64,000 nucleotides of DNA from Stutzerimonas stutzeri (GCF_024448955.1 NZ_JAMOIH010000004.1:124001-188000); one strand, 5' to 3'; counted from the stretch's first letter, positions 8,590-18,541 are shown. Notes: generated by a model from the letters alone, not told the origin. Translations and numbers: made by a program.

Positions 8590-10383
8590 ATGCCCGTCGG
8601 ACCTGCCGCACTGGTCTTCACGTTTTTCCTTGCCAGCCTGACTGCCTGTTCCAGCCCGGACGGTTCATCCAGCCAGACACCACCGGCACCCGAAGGCGCC
8701 AGTGGTTACACCGCCAAACCCGGCTGGGCCACCGAACGCTTTGCCGTGGCCGCAGCCAATCCGCTGGCCACCGAAGCGGGCTATCGGATTCTCAAGGCGG
8801 GAGGCAGCGCGATGGATGCTGCAGTCACCGTGCAGATGGTGCTGACCCTGGTCGAGCCGCAATCCAGCGGCATCGGCGGCGGCGCCTTTCTGCTGCATTG
8901 GGATGGCGAGAACGTAATCGCGCTGGATGGCCGCGAGACCGCGCCAGCAGCCGTCGACGAAGCGCTGTTCTTGAAGCCCGATGGCACACCCATGGATTTT
9001 CAGCAGGCGGTCGTCGGTGGCCGCTCGGTGGGAGTGCCAGGCATCGTGAAGATGCTCGAACAGGCGCACCAGCAATACGGCACCTTGCCCTGGCGAGAGC
9101 TGCTGCAACCGGCCATCCGCCTCGCCGAGGACGGCTTTGAAATCAGCCCGCGGCTGCACCGGTTGCTTGAAAGCGACCCGGCGCTTCGCGACAACCCGCC
9201 CGCCGCCGCCTTCTACTACCAGCCAGACGGCTCGCCCTGGCCCGTTGGCCATCGCCTGCGCAACCCGGCCCTCGCCGAGTTGCTGCGCAACATCGCCGAG
9301 AACGGCAGCGATGCCTTCTATCGCGGCGCCAACGCCCAGGCGCTGGTGCGGCAGGTGAACGAGCACCAGAACGCCGGAGCCATGACCCTGAGCGACCTGG
9401 AAGTCTACAAACCGCGCCAACGCGATCCGCTGTGCAATCTCTGGCAGCAGAACTATCAGGTCTGTGGCTTTCCACCGCCCTCATCCGGGCATATCACCCA
9501 GATGCAGATTCTTGGAATCCTGGAGCAATTGTCGCCGCTACCGGCGCTGGATCAGGGCGTGCCGTCGGCGGAGTTCCTGCACCATTACACCGAAGCCGCA
9601 CGCCTGGCCTACGCGGATCGCGCCAAATACATCGCCGACCCCGATTTCGCACCGGTACCGGGGCGGACATGGAACAGCATGCTCGCGCCCAAGTACCTCA
9701 AACAGCGCGCCGAACTGATCGGCACGCGCAGCATGGGGACTGCAAAAGCAGGCGAACCGGGAACGATGCCCGTCTCGTTCGCGCCTCAGCCCGAGCAGCC
9801 GGAGTACGGCACCAGCCACATCAGCATCGTCGACGGTCAGGGCAACGCGCTGGCGATGACCACCAGCATCGAACAGGCCTTCGGCTCGCGTCTGCTCAAC
9901 GACGGCGGGACCGGCCTGCCCGGCGGCTACCTGCTGAACAACGAACTCACCGACTTCGCCTTCGAGCCACGGGACTCCCAGGGCAAGCCGGTAGCCAACC
10001 GGGTCGAGCCGAACAAGCGTCCGCGTTCGAGCATGAGCCCCACGCTGGTGTTCGATGCCGCAGGCGATCGCCTGCTTGCCAGTGTCGGTTCGCCCGGCGG
10101 CGCGGCCATCATCCATTTCACGGCGAAGGCCCTGCTGGGCATGTACGGCTGGGGGCTGGATGCGCAACGGGCGATCGACCTGCCGAACTTCGGGAGTTTC
10201 AACGGCCCGACTGTACTCGAAGCCGGACGCTTCCCGGCTATCACGGTGGAGTCACTGGAAGCACGCGGCCATGAGGTCAATGAGACAGACATGACCAGCG
10301 GCCTGCAGGCTATCCAGCGCACCGACAGCGGCTGGTTCGGCGGCGCCGATCCGAGGCGTGAAGGTGTGGTGATGGGGGAGTAA
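8590..10383 (+). CDS. ggt: Gamma-glutamyltranspeptidase, lipoprotein type
   Basis: This 597-aa N-terminal-nucleophile hydrolase cleaves gamma-glutamyl bonds (for example in glutathione) in the periplasm. The start ATG follows AAGGAACTCACTC. Residues 1-20 form a lipoprotein signal with lipobox LTAC, so the mature protein is probably membrane-anchored. Hallmarks include ESQSS-like substrate-loop sequence EPQSSGIGGGAFLLHW, and the autoprocessing site before Thr408 in EYGTSHISIVDGQGNA, where cleavage would release the small subunit with Thr as nucleophile. Residues PRSSMSPTLVFD and GSPGGAAIIHF line the active site. The gene sits between cysM and gacS; in P. aeruginosa that interval holds pirRSA instead, so this is a lineage-specific arrangement. 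A 10-bp inverted repeat follows at 10476-10532. Confidence 0.95.
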   Translation: MPVGPAALVFTFFLASLTACSSPDGSSSQTPPAPEGASGYTAKPGWATERFAVAAANPLATEAGYRILKAGGSAMDAAVTVQMVLTLVEPQSSGIGGGAFLLHWDGENVIALDGRETAPAAVDEALFLKPDGTPMDFQQAVVGGRSVGVPGIVKMLEQAHQQYGTLPWRELLQPAIRLAEDGFEISPRLHRLLESDPALRDNPPAAAFYYQPDGSPWPVGHRLRNPALAELLRNIAENGSDAFYRGANAQALVRQVNEHQNAGAMTLSDLEVYKPRQRDPLCNLWQQNYQVCGFPPPSSGHITQMQILGILEQLSPLPALDQGVPSAEFLHHYTEAARLAYADRAKYIADPDFAPVPGRTWNSMLAPKYLKQRAELIGTRSMGTAKAGEPGTMPVSFAPQPEQPEYGTSHISIVDGQGNALAMTTSIEQAFGSRLLNDGGTGLPGGYLLNNELTDFAFEPRDSQGKPVANRVEPNKRPRSSMSPTLVFDAAGDRLLASVGSPGGAAIIHFTAKALLGMYGWGLDAQRAIDLPNFGSFNGPTVLEAGRFPAITVESLEARGHEVNETDMTSGLQAIQRTDSGWFGGADPRREGVVMGE

Positions 10384-10475
10384 GGCAAAGAAGTTAAAAG
10401 CGCTGAAAGGCTGAACACAAAGCGGGTTGCACGGGGCCCGCTCTGATGTGAAAGCCGAAGCCTTTAGGTTGGGTG

Positions 10476-10532
10476 TGTTGCCGCTCCATACGCGGTCGCG
10501 CCGGAGTCTGTTTTTGCGTTGAAGCGGCAACA
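10476..10532. repeat. Inverted repeat between convergent ggt and gacS
   Basis: The arms TGTTGCCGCT (10476-10485) and AGCGGCAACA (10523-10532) are perfectly complementary around a 37-nt loop. It sits in the gap between convergent genes, so it could terminate transcription from either side, but there is no clear T-run and the loop is long. Functional status is uncertain. Confidence 0.35.
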
Positions 10533-10536
10533 GCCC

Positions 10537-13291
10537 CTAAAAAACCTGCGCCTCGCGCGCCAGCCGCTCGATGGCACCATCTAGTTCATCCAGCGCATGC
10601 GCGGCGCTCGGGTGGTTCTGTTTCAGCAGTGTCTCGCTACGCTCGCAGGCCGCGCGTAACTGTGGAACCCCGCAATAACGCGTGGCGCCGTGCAATCGGT
10701 GTACGCGGTCAATCATCGCCTGTCGGTCGTTCACCTCACGCGCCGTCCTGATTGCCCGGCGATCGTCTTCCAGAGAGGCCAACAGCATGCTCATCATGTC
10801 AGCCGCAAGATCGGCCTTACCGGCTGCCAGACGCAAGCCTTCCTCAGCATCCAGTACCTTCAGGTTGTTATCCGCTACCGCCATATCGGCAGGCGCGGCG
10901 AGAAAGCTGCGCGACAGCGGCAAGCCCGTCCACTTCAATATCACCTGAGCCAGCTGGCGTTCGCTGATGGGCTTGGTCAGGTAATCGTCTAGGCCGCTCT
11001 GCAGGAGCGAGCGCTTTTCGTTGGATAGCGCATGGGCGGTCAGCGCGATGATCGGCATCGGCGGCTGGCCGCTGTCCTCCTCCCACCGGCGAATCGCCTC
11101 GGTGGTCTGGCGCCCATCCATGCCGGGCATCTGCACGTCCATGAACACCAGATCGAACGGCTGACGTTTGACCACTTCGAGCGCTTCCTGGCCACTGCTG
11201 ACCGCCTCGGCATCACCGCCCATATCGGTCAGCAGGGTTTCGAGCAGCAACAGGTTGGCCGGGTTGTCATCGACACAGAGCACGCGCGGTGGGCGCGTCT
11301 CGGGCATCGCCAGGCTCTCGATCAATGGCTGTTGCGGACGCAGCAGATCGAGCAGGACCCGCTGCAGCTTGCGCGTGCAGGACGGTTTGCTTTGCAGTTG
11401 GGTATGCGTGTGGGATTCGGGCAGGGCTTCGTGATACTGCGCCTGTTCGCTGGTCGGGCAAAGCACGATGCATTTGCAGCCCAGCCCTTCGAACTCCCAC
11501 AACCGCTGGCAGAGTTGCTGAGGCGCGATCTCGCGATGGGTCACGCCAAGCACGGCGATTTCGATGGGCGTTTCACTCGTTTGCGCGGTAGCCACCGCCG
11601 CTTGCAGCTGGTCCAGGGAATCGAACGGCAACACGTCCAGGCCGCAGCTTTCCAGTTGATGCTGCAAGGCCTGGCGTGCCAGTGGGTGCTGCTCCAGCAC
11701 GCCGATCTTCCGGCCCAGCAGCGCGGCGCGTGGCAGATCCTCGATGTCGTCGCGGGCCTTGGGCAGGCTCAGGCTGATCCAGAATTCGGAGCCCTCCTCC
11801 GGAATGCTGTCGACCCCGATTTCCCCACCCATCTGCTCGATCAGACGCTTGGATATCACCAGCCCGAGGCCAGTACCGCCCGGTTGGCGCGAGAGCGAGT
11901 TATCCGCCTGGCTGAAGGCCTGAAACAGCGCGCGCAGGTCCTGATCGGTCAGGCCGATACCGGTGTCCTGCACGCTGATGCGAAGCTGCGCGCGATCGGA
12001 GCGCTCGTCCTCGACCATGGCGCGAACGACGACCGTGCCTTCGTTGGTGAACTTGATGGCGTTGCTGACCAGATTGGTCAGCACCTGCTTGAGCCGCAGC
12101 GGATCGCCCACCAGTGACAACTGGCGTGTCGCGATAGACCAGGCTGACCAGTTCCAGCTGCTTGGCATGTGCCGCCGGGCCAAGGATGGTCAGAGTGTCC
12201 TCGATCAGGTCGCGCAGGTTGAACGGAACACTGTCGAGCACCAGCTTGCCGGCTTCGATCTTCGAGAAATCGAGGATCTCGTTGATGATGCCCAGCAAAC
12301 TGTCGGCGGACTTTTCGATAGTCGACAGGTAGTCCTGCTGACGCGGGGTAAGGTCGCTTTTCTGCAGCAGATGCGTGAAGCCGAGGATGCCATTGAGCGG
12401 TGTGCGGATCTCGTGGCTCATGTTGGCGAGGAATTCGGATTTGATCCGGCTGGCCTCCAGCGCCTCTTTACGCGCCAGGTCCAGTTCGATGTTCTGGATT
12501 TCGATGGTTTCGAGGTTCTGCTGCACGTCCTCGGTGGCCTGGTCGATGCTCTGTTGCAACTCTTCGCGGGCGCTGAGCAGCGCCTCGGCCATGCGATTGA
12601 TGCCCGCCGCGACCTCGTCCATTTCGTGACTGCCGAGAGCAGGCAGCCGAGTCTCCAGATAACCGTCCTTGAGTTGCGCCACGGCGACCTTGACCTTGTG
12701 CAGCGGCTTGCTGATCGCGGTGCTCATGCGCAGCGCCAGCAGCGCGGTGATGATCAGCCCGGCGCCAATCAACAGCAAACTGGTGAACAGGCTGCGATAA
12801 CCGCGCAGCAAGGTGCCCTGGTGCGACAGTTCGAGCTCCAGCCAGCCGATCTGGCGGAGGTCGTTGCTGGGATTGTCTTCAGCGAGATTCAGATGCTTGC
12901 CGAGTACCGGCAGGAGAATGCGCGTGGTGTCGATGCTGCTGACCTGGGTCAGGGCCTCGGGGTCGGTCGGTGGTGAAGGGGTGACCATGTTCGGCCCGGC
13001 GTGGGCCAGCAGGTTGCGCTCGGTATCGAGGATCGAAACGGCGCGGACGTCGGGCTGGTCCAGAACCTGATTGAGGATCCGCTGCAGCCGCTTGCCATAT
13101 CCCTGCGCCATGGCCGGCGCTGCCAGTGGCGCCAGCTGCCTGGCGATGAGCTGCCCGCGCTCGTCGAGCTGGTGGCGCATTTCCGACAGCTGCATCAAGG
13201 TGAAATAGACGCCAAGCGCAACGGCCAGCACCGTGCTGGGCAGCAATATCAGCGCCAGCACACGACTCTTGATTCCCAGGTCTCTCAGCAC
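10537..13291 (-). pseudogene. gacS: GacS/BarA hybrid sensor kinase gene broken by a one-base frameshift
   Basis: GacS is the inner-membrane hybrid kinase that phosphorylates GacA and so controls the RsmA/small-RNA switch. The 5' part (13291 down to codon 390) encodes TM1 (about 10-32), a sensor region, TM2 (about 168-188), HAMP and HisKA with His293 in [12 protein letters not shown]. Just after YRDTP (codon 390) the frame shifts. The remaining HATPase (LVGDPLRLKQVLTNLVSNAI), receiver (DLVFMDVQMPGMDG) and C-terminal Hpt domain (HRLHGATRYCG) continue in another frame down to 10537. The total of 2755 nt is 918 codons plus one base, so deleting one base restores a 917-aa protein, the normal GacS length. 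As it stands, the product would lack ATP binding, receiver and Hpt. It may be a genuine mutation or a sequencing error. Confidence 0.9.
12115..12121 (-). other. Frameshift site within gacS
   Basis: On the coding strand, CCA (Pro390) is followed by seven bases, GTTGTCA, before CTG GTG GGC GAT resumes the conserved LVGDP frame. Six bases would keep the frame. There is no homopolymer longer than two here, so simple polymerase slippage is not the obvious cause. Confidence 0.85.
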
Positions 13292-13404
13292 GGATCCATC
13301 CCCTCTATCGCAAGGCCGCTAGTGTAGCGGCTCGCCACAAGGGAATCTGCCTACCAGAGCCGCCTGGCGACGGAGCGTGGGACGTTCACCGGATCAGCCC
13401 GCCA

Positions 13405-14031
13405 TCAATCCAGACCGCGGATGTCGCGGCCCTGGAAATCGGGAAGCTTCCATTGGAAGGTCATCGCCAGGACCCGGAACAGGAAACCGGCACAGAGCGC
13501 GGCAACCGAGGCGATGGAGTTAGTGACACCCAGCCACAGCAGACCAACGTAAAGCACACCCGTGAACAACGCCACCGTGGCGTACAGCTCGCGCTGCAGC
13601 ACCATCGGCACTTCGTTGCACAGGATGTCGCGCAACAGCCCGCCGAATACGCCAGTGATCACACCAGCCAGCACGACGATCGACACATGCACATCCATTT
13701 CCATCGCCACGCCGCAACCGATCACCGTGAAAGCCACCAGGCCCAGGCCGTCGACCAACAGGAATACCTGCCGTAGGTGATGCATGTGCCGTGCAACCAT
13801 CGCCGTGACGATCGCCGCGCCGACCGTGAAGCCGAGGTATTCGGGATTGGCGATCCAGCCGATCGGGTAGTGGCCGAGCAGTACGTCGCGCGCCGTGCCG
13901 CCGCCCAGCGCTGTCACCGTGCCCAGCACGCAGATACCGAACAGATCCATGCCGCGACGCATGCCCATGATCGCGCCGGACATGGCTTCAGCAGTGATGG
14001 CGACCAGATAGATGATGTGCAACAACGTCAC
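13405..14031 (-). CDS. TRIC / UPF0126 family membrane protein (YicG-like)
   Basis: This 208-aa polytopic inner-membrane protein has about seven hydrophobic helices. I chose GTG 14031 (VTLLHIIYLVAITAEAMSG) because GGAG lies 7 bp upstream and family members begin at this point; the longer frame upstream has no support. It contains the two internal repeats of the family, each with a glycine-rich kink: VTALGGGTARDVLLG (about 42-56) and ITGVFGGLLRDILCNEVP (about 125-142). Structurally studied prokaryotic homologues are TRIC-type cation channels, but the physiological role of the bacterial proteins is unsettled. The gene is divergent from the ArgP-like regulator across about 125 bp. Confidence 0.85.
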   Translation of the reverse strand: MTLLHIIYLVAITAEAMSGAIMGMRRGMDLFGICVLGTVTALGGGTARDVLLGHYPIGWIANPEYLGFTVGAAIVTAMVARHMHHLRQVFLLVDGLGLVAFTVIGCGVAMEMDVHVSIVVLAGVITGVFGGLLRDILCNEVPMVLQRELYATVALFTGVLYVGLLWLGVTNSIASVAALCAGFLFRVLAMTFQWKLPDFQGRDIRGLD

Positions 14032-14155
14032 GGGGCAACTCCAAACAGGGCGGGACAGGCAGAAGATGCGCAATTATGGGGCAGACGCGAACTTAATTGG
14101 CATAGCTAAGTAAAAGTAGGCTATACAAATATTTACTTAATCCGAGAGACGCAGC

Positions 14156-15064
14156 TTGAATCTTGATCCGAAGCAGACCGAAGCCTTCCGCGCCGTCATC
14201 AATGCCGGCAGTTTCGAACAGGCGGCGCTGCGCCTGCACCTGACGCCACCGGCGATTTCACAGCGGGTTCGCGCCCTGGAAAGTGCGCTGGGCAACGCGC
14301 TGGTGGTGCGCAGCCGACCGTGCCGCCCCACCGAGACCGGCCAGCGTCTGCTGCAATACCTCAAGCGCGCCAGCATGCTCGAAGCCGACCTGCTGGCGGA
14401 CCTGGACGAGCGCAGCGACGCGCCGCTGATGGTGGTCGCCGCGCTCAATTCCGACAGTCTGGGAACCTGGTTCTTCCCGGCGCTGGCCGAGGTGCTGATT
14501 CGCGAGCGCGTCCTGCTGGACCTGACCATCGAAGACCAGGATCACACCTACAATCTCCTGGAAACCGGCCTGGCAATCGGCTGCATCAGCACCGAACCCA
14601 AACCCATGCGCGGCTGCACCGCGAGCCCGCTGGGCAGCATGCGTTATCGCCTGGTGGCCTCCAGCGGGTTTCGCCAAAGGTACTTTCCCAACGGACTGAA
14701 TCGCAATGCCGCGCGCAAGGCGCCCGTGGTCGCCTATACCCGCAAGGATCGTCTCTCCTCGTCTTTCCTGCTGCGCCAACTGGGTTTGCCGGAGCGTGCG
14801 TATCCCTGCCATTACGTGCCCGGCGCCGAGCCCCACTTCAGCGCGATCCGCTATGGCCTGGGTTATGGCATGGTCCCGGAACTACTGCTGCACGATGCGC
14901 TGGCGCAAGGTGAAGTAGTCGATCTGGCTGCCGAGGCGCCGCTGGATATTCCGCTGTACTGGCACACCTGGAAAGTGCAGTCGCCACGGATGGAAAACCT
15001 GTCGCGGCAGATCATCGAAGCGGCGCCTATGATCCTCGCGCGACCGACCGAGCCACGGTCATGA
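14156..15064 (+). CDS. LysR-family regulator of the ArgP/IciA type
   Basis: The 302-aa protein starts at TTG 14156 after GAGAG (no nearby ATG fits). The winged-helix DNA-binding domain occupies residues 1-60 (FEQAALRLHLTPPAISQRVR), followed by a co-inducer domain. Similarity to E. coli ArgP extends through the effector domain: LNSDSLGTWFFPALAEVL, YFPNGLNRNAARKAPVVAY and the ELIDL-like EVVDL near the end. ArgP senses lysine/arginine and activates the exporter gene argO, among others. No LysE/ArgO exporter is adjacent here, and the divergent neighbour is the TRIC-type membrane protein, which could be a target. The symbol argP is plausible but not assigned. Confidence 0.85.
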   Translation: MNLDPKQTEAFRAVINAGSFEQAALRLHLTPPAISQRVRALESALGNALVVRSRPCRPTETGQRLLQYLKRASMLEADLLADLDERSDAPLMVVAALNSDSLGTWFFPALAEVLIRERVLLDLTIEDQDHTYNLLETGLAIGCISTEPKPMRGCTASPLGSMRYRLVASSGFRQRYFPNGLNRNAARKAPVVAYTRKDRLSSSFLLRQLGLPERAYPCHYVPGAEPHFSAIRYGLGYGMVPELLLHDALAQGEVVDLAAEAPLDIPLYWHTWKVQSPRMENLSRQIIEAAPMILARPTEPRS

Positions 15065-15111
15065 TGCGTCGGCACTGCGCTCGTATCGACGCTTGAGGCA
15101 CACTAGCGCCC

Positions 15112-15825
15112 ATGAACCGCCCGCCCCTACATCCCGCCTGTTGCTCCCCCCTGAGCGAACATTGGCCACTCCCGCGCGCCCTCCCCGGCGTGCACCTGCT
15201 CAGCACCCGCTTCGATCCCCAGCTACTCGATCCCGAAGACTTCGACCGCTGGGGCCTGCCAGCGATGGCCGCGGTGAGCAAACGCCAAACCGAATTTCTC
15301 GCCGGACGCATCTGCGCCTACGAGGCCCTGCGCAGGGTGACCGGCGTACCGGGCATTCCTGCCGTCGGCGAGGATCGATCGCCTTGCTGGCCGACCGGCG
15401 TGGTGGGCTCCATTACCCATGGCGCCGGCTGGGCCGCAGTGGTCGCAGCGAGAAGCGAACTCTGGCGCGGGCTCGGGCTTGATGTGGAAAAACGTCTGCC
15501 GGTCACCCGCGCCGACCGTTTGGCCGGAGAGATCCTCACGCCGCGTGAACTGGAAGGCTACGCAGCGCTGGACGACTCACAGCGAGCGCTGCGCGTGACG
15601 CTGACCTTTTCCATCAAAGAGAGCCTGTTCAAAGCGCTCTATCCGCTGGTGAAAACGCGCTTTTACTTTCAGGAAGCCGAGCTGATCCATCACGACAGCA
15701 GCGGCCACGCCCGCCTGCGCCTGCTCAATGATCTCTCGGACGAGTGGAAAGCCGGTGCCGAACTAAACGGTCAGTTCGTGCAGTTCGACGATTATCTGCT
15801 GAGCCTGGTCAGCATTCCGGCCTGA
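15112..15825 (+). CDS. pcpS: 4'-phosphopantetheinyl transferase (PcpS/EntD type)
   Basis: This 237-aa Sfp/EntD-class enzyme transfers phosphopantetheine from CoA to carrier proteins. Pseudomonads often have this single enzyme (PcpS) for both fatty-acid ACP and siderophore synthetases. Core motifs are visible: the entry motif RQTEFLAGRICAYEAL (about 64-79), the CoA/Mg region GSITHGAGWAAVV (about 101-113), the Mg-binding GLDVEKRL (about 125-132) and the signature FSIKESLFKALYP (about 168-180). The length is close to that of P. aeruginosa PcpS. The ATG lies about 50 bp after the ArgP-like gene; the nearest GAGG is rather far upstream, so translation may be modest. A hairpin GATGGGTTTCACCCATC follows the gene at 15866-15882. 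Confidence 0.93.
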   Translation: MNRPPLHPACCSPLSEHWPLPRALPGVHLLSTRFDPQLLDPEDFDRWGLPAMAAVSKRQTEFLAGRICAYEALRRVTGVPGIPAVGEDRSPCWPTGVVGSITHGAGWAAVVAARSELWRGLGLDVEKRLPVTRADRLAGEILTPRELEGYAALDDSQRALRVTLTFSIKESLFKALYPLVKTRFYFQEAELIHHDSSGHARLRLLNDLSDEWKAGAELNGQFVQFDDYLLSLVSIPA

Positions 15826-15865
15826 TGGCGCGCTATTAGAGGTGGAGTCCGTCGCCCCCGGCTTG

Positions 15866-15886
15866 ATGGGTTTCACCCATCCTACA
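15866..15886. repeat. Short hairpin repeat (GTAGGATGGGTGAAACCCATC type)
   Basis: GATGGGTTTCACCCATC (15866-15882) is a near-perfect short hairpin followed by CTAC. It belongs to the general class of GTAGG-headed palindromic repeats seen elsewhere in the window. It lies between the convergent pcpS and sensor-kinase genes and may also slow transcription. Confidence 0.5.
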
Positions 15887-15923
15887 AGTGAACCGCTATC
15901 GATTCGCACCAAGGCGTCGTGAC

Positions 15924-17525
15924 TTACTCCGGCCGCCTGCGCGGCCAGACCAGGCTGAAGCGCGCGCCACCCAACTCGCTATGGCCGATCTGCGAGCGGC
16001 CGCCGTGCCAGTAAGAGATTCGCCTGACGATCGATAGTCCCAACCCATGCCCGCCGGAGGCACGTGTGCGACTGTCGTCCAAACGCATGAACGGCGCGAA
16101 GACCTTCTCCCAGGCCTCTTCCGGCACACCCGGACCATCGTCGTCGACCACCAGATGCGCGCGCTCGGCATCAATGATGAAGCTCACCTGAACCCGCGTT
16201 GCCGCGTGGCGCATGGCGTTGGTGATCAGGTTGCTCAAGGCGCGACGCAGGTAATGAAACTCGGCCTCGGCGACGCTGGAACCGTCTTCAGCCGTCACGC
16301 AAGGCCCGCGCTCGACCAGAACGTCAGGCCGCAGCGGTGCCAGCTCTCCGATCACCTGATCGACCAAAGCGCTTAGATCGACCGATTGAAAGGTGAGATC
16401 GGGCGATCCGCGCTCGAGGCGCGTATAGACCAGCATTTCGTCCACCAGACGATCGAGGTCATCGATATCGCCATCCATGTCTGCGAGATACCGCGCCCGA
16501 GCATCTGCGGTCGGTGCCGAGCCGGCCATCTCTAGGCCGAAGCGTAGCCGCGCGACCGGCGTGCGCAGCTCGTGCGCCACCGCGCTGACCATTTCCCGCT
16601 GGACGGCAAGGAGGCGCTGCAGATGGCTGGCCATGCCGTTGAACGCCTTCGCCAGTCGCCCAACCGAATCCGTCCCGGCACCCGGCACACGTGCCTCCAG
16701 ATTTCCTCCGGCGATGCGCGAGGCGGCGCTTTCCACTTCACGCAGTCGCCGTTCCAGTTGCCGCACCAGCAGGTAGACGGTAAGACCGATGAGCGACAGC
16801 CCCAGCACGCCAATCAGCACCAGCAGTTGCGGCGGGTAAGGGTTCATCGGGTGCAACGGTCCCAACGCCATGATCCAGGGCGTTCCGGAAATGGCGGCGA
16901 ACACCCGAACGGCCTCGCCGCCACGGACCAAGGCCATTACTGTGTCGCCCTCGTCCAGCCGGCGACGTTGATCGTCATCGAGGCTGGCATTGTCACGGGT
17001 CAGCAGCTGCAACTCGTAGCCGAAGCCGCGCGCCTTCTTCAGTTCTGCAAGACGTTGAGGCTGCTCAGTTTCGGGATAGCGGATCAGCTCGTCGATCAGC
17101 AGGTAAATGGTCGCGCGTGCGAGCTGTTCGCTGAGCTGCTCCACCTCCCCGGTCAGCACCAGACGATCCTCGGCGCTGACCAGCGAATAGACCGTCACGC
17201 TATGCGGGCGCATCTGCTCCACCAGCACCTGTCCGCGCAGGAGTCGGGTTTCCAGGCGGCTCTCCAGGCTGACGTCTGCCAGCGTACGAACCCGCAGCGG
17301 AATCCCCAGCAAGCGCCCCCAGAGATTGGCTGCCTGGCGCCGCTCGATGGGTGTCATGCCGCTCATGTTGTGCGCCATCAGGCGGAAGGTCCCGCTGGCA
17401 AGCATCTCGCGGTGCCGGTCGGCGCGCGCCTCGTTGAGCAGGTTTACGCCACCGACACCCAGCAGTCCGACGAGCACCAACACGGCGAGTACGCCGCCGT
17501 AGATGCGCAGGAAGATCGAGTTCAC
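15924..17525 (-). CDS. RstB-like sensor histidine kinase
   Basis: The 533-aa protein has a membrane segment at residues 9-29 and a second at about 236-260, enclosing a large periplasmic sensor domain. HAMP (about 255-310), HisKA with the His box SAVAHELRTPVARLRFGLE (about 318-336) and an HATPase domain with N box LSNLITNAMRHA, DDDGPGVPEE and GGHGLGLSIVRR follow. The GTG start at 17525 overlaps the stop of the regulator gene by four bases (GTGA), so the pair is translationally coupled. P. aeruginosa has a comparable pair (PA1157/PA1158) in the same place next to nrdA. The signal is unknown. Confidence 0.9.
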   Translation of the reverse strand: MNSIFLRIYGGVLAVLVLVGLLGVGGVNLLNEARADRHREMLASGTFRLMAHNMSGMTPIERRQAANLWGRLLGIPLRVRTLADVSLESRLETRLLRGQVLVEQMRPHSVTVYSLVSAEDRLVLTGEVEQLSEQLARATIYLLIDELIRYPETEQPQRLAELKKARGFGYELQLLTRDNASLDDDQRRRLDEGDTVMALVRGGEAVRVFAAISGTPWIMALGPLHPMNPYPPQLLVLIGVLGLSLIGLTVYLLVRQLERRLREVESAASRIAGGNLEARVPGAGTDSVGRLAKAFNGMASHLQRLLAVQREMVSAVAHELRTPVARLRFGLEMAGSAPTADARARYLADMDGDIDDLDRLVDEMLVYTRLERGSPDLTFQSVDLSALVDQVIGELAPLRPDVLVERGPCVTAEDGSSVAEAEFHYLRRALSNLITNAMRHAATRVQVSFIIDAERAHLVVDDDGPGVPEEAWEKVFAPFMRLDDSRTRASGGHGLGLSIVRRISYWHGGRSQIGHSELGGARFSLVWPRRRPE

Positions 17526-18244
17526 TGCAGCGCTTCAGCCGCTTCGGATACGAACAGATAGCCCTTGCCGCGGACTGTTTTGATCAAGCGCGGGTGATCA
17601 GGGTCATCGCCAATCTTCGGGCGAATGCGCGAAATACGCACGTCTATAGAGCGATCCTGCCCGTCGTATTCGATGCCACGCAATTCGGCGAAGATCTGTT
17701 CCCGGGACATGATCCGCCCAGGATTGGAGGTCAGCAGCCAGAGCAAATCGAACTCGGCACCGGTCAGTTCGATGCCATCGCCTCGCAACCAGGCCTCGCG
17801 CAGCGCGCTGTCCACGACCAGAGGTCCGTACTTCAGCCGTTTGCTATTGTTCGCCGCGGCAACCTCCCCGCCTTCACGTCGGCGTAGCAACGCGCGAATC
17901 CGGGCCAGTAACAGCCGCGGACGCACCGGCTTGCAGACGTAGTCGTCCGCACCGATCTCCAGGCCGAGCACCTGATCGAGATCATCGGCGCGGGCGGTCA
18001 GCATCAGAATCGGACCGTCATAGCGATGGCGCACCTTGCGGCAGATAGACAGGCCGTCTTCGCCGGGCAACATCAGGTCGAGCACCACCAGGTCGGGACG
18101 TTCATCGATGATGCGTCCGGCCGCCAGGGCGCCATCCCCTTCGATGGAAACCCGCAAGCCGTTACCCTCGAGATAGTCGCGGGTCAGCTCGGCCAACCGC
18201 TGGTCATCTTCGACAATCAGGATGTTCCAAGACTCTTGATCCAC
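17522..18244 (-). CDS. RstA-like OmpR-family response regulator
   Basis: This 240-aa regulator starts at GTG 18244 (VDQESWNILIVEDDQRLAEL); GGAGGG lies about 7 bp upstream, and the longer frame to 18310 has no family similarity. The receiver domain (8-120) has the acidic pair ED, the phosphorylation site in VVLDLMLPGEDGL and a conserved K in YVCKPVRP. The winged-helix DNA-binding domain (about 135-235) ends SRIRPKIGDDPDHPRLIKTVRGKGY. It is co-transcribed with the sensor kinase at 15924 and diverges from nrdA across about 925 bp. A role in controlling nrdAB has not been shown. Confidence 0.92.
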   Translation of the reverse strand: MDQESWNILIVEDDQRLAELTRDYLEGNGLRVSIEGDGALAAGRIIDERPDLVVLDLMLPGEDGLSICRKVRHRYDGPILMLTARADDLDQVLGLEIGADDYVCKPVRPRLLLARIRALLRRREGGEVAAANNSKRLKYGPLVVDSALREAWLRGDGIELTGAEFDLLWLLTSNPGRIMSREQIFAELRGIEYDGQDRSIDVRISRIRPKIGDDPDHPRLIKTVRGKGYLFVSEAAEALQ

Positions 18245-18541
18245 CAACGCGCCCTCCCCAGACACCGGCCGGCATTGTAGCGTCAGGGCACATGCAGATG
18301 GCAGCCGCAAACGCGCTCCGCTTGCCTGCCCGATCCGGGCGTAGCCACTCCCATGAAAACGCCTTCGTTTGGCCCGGTTTCGATCGACGATGAAAGCTAC
18401 ACGCGCGGCAGCGGCTACTTCGCAGTGGCCTTCACATCTCTGCGTTCAAGGGAGCACCAGGCAAAAGGCCAGCATTCATGCCCGCTCCGTCAAATCACCC
18501 GTCTCGCAAGCCGCATAAGGCAATAATCCGCCTTTGACAAA

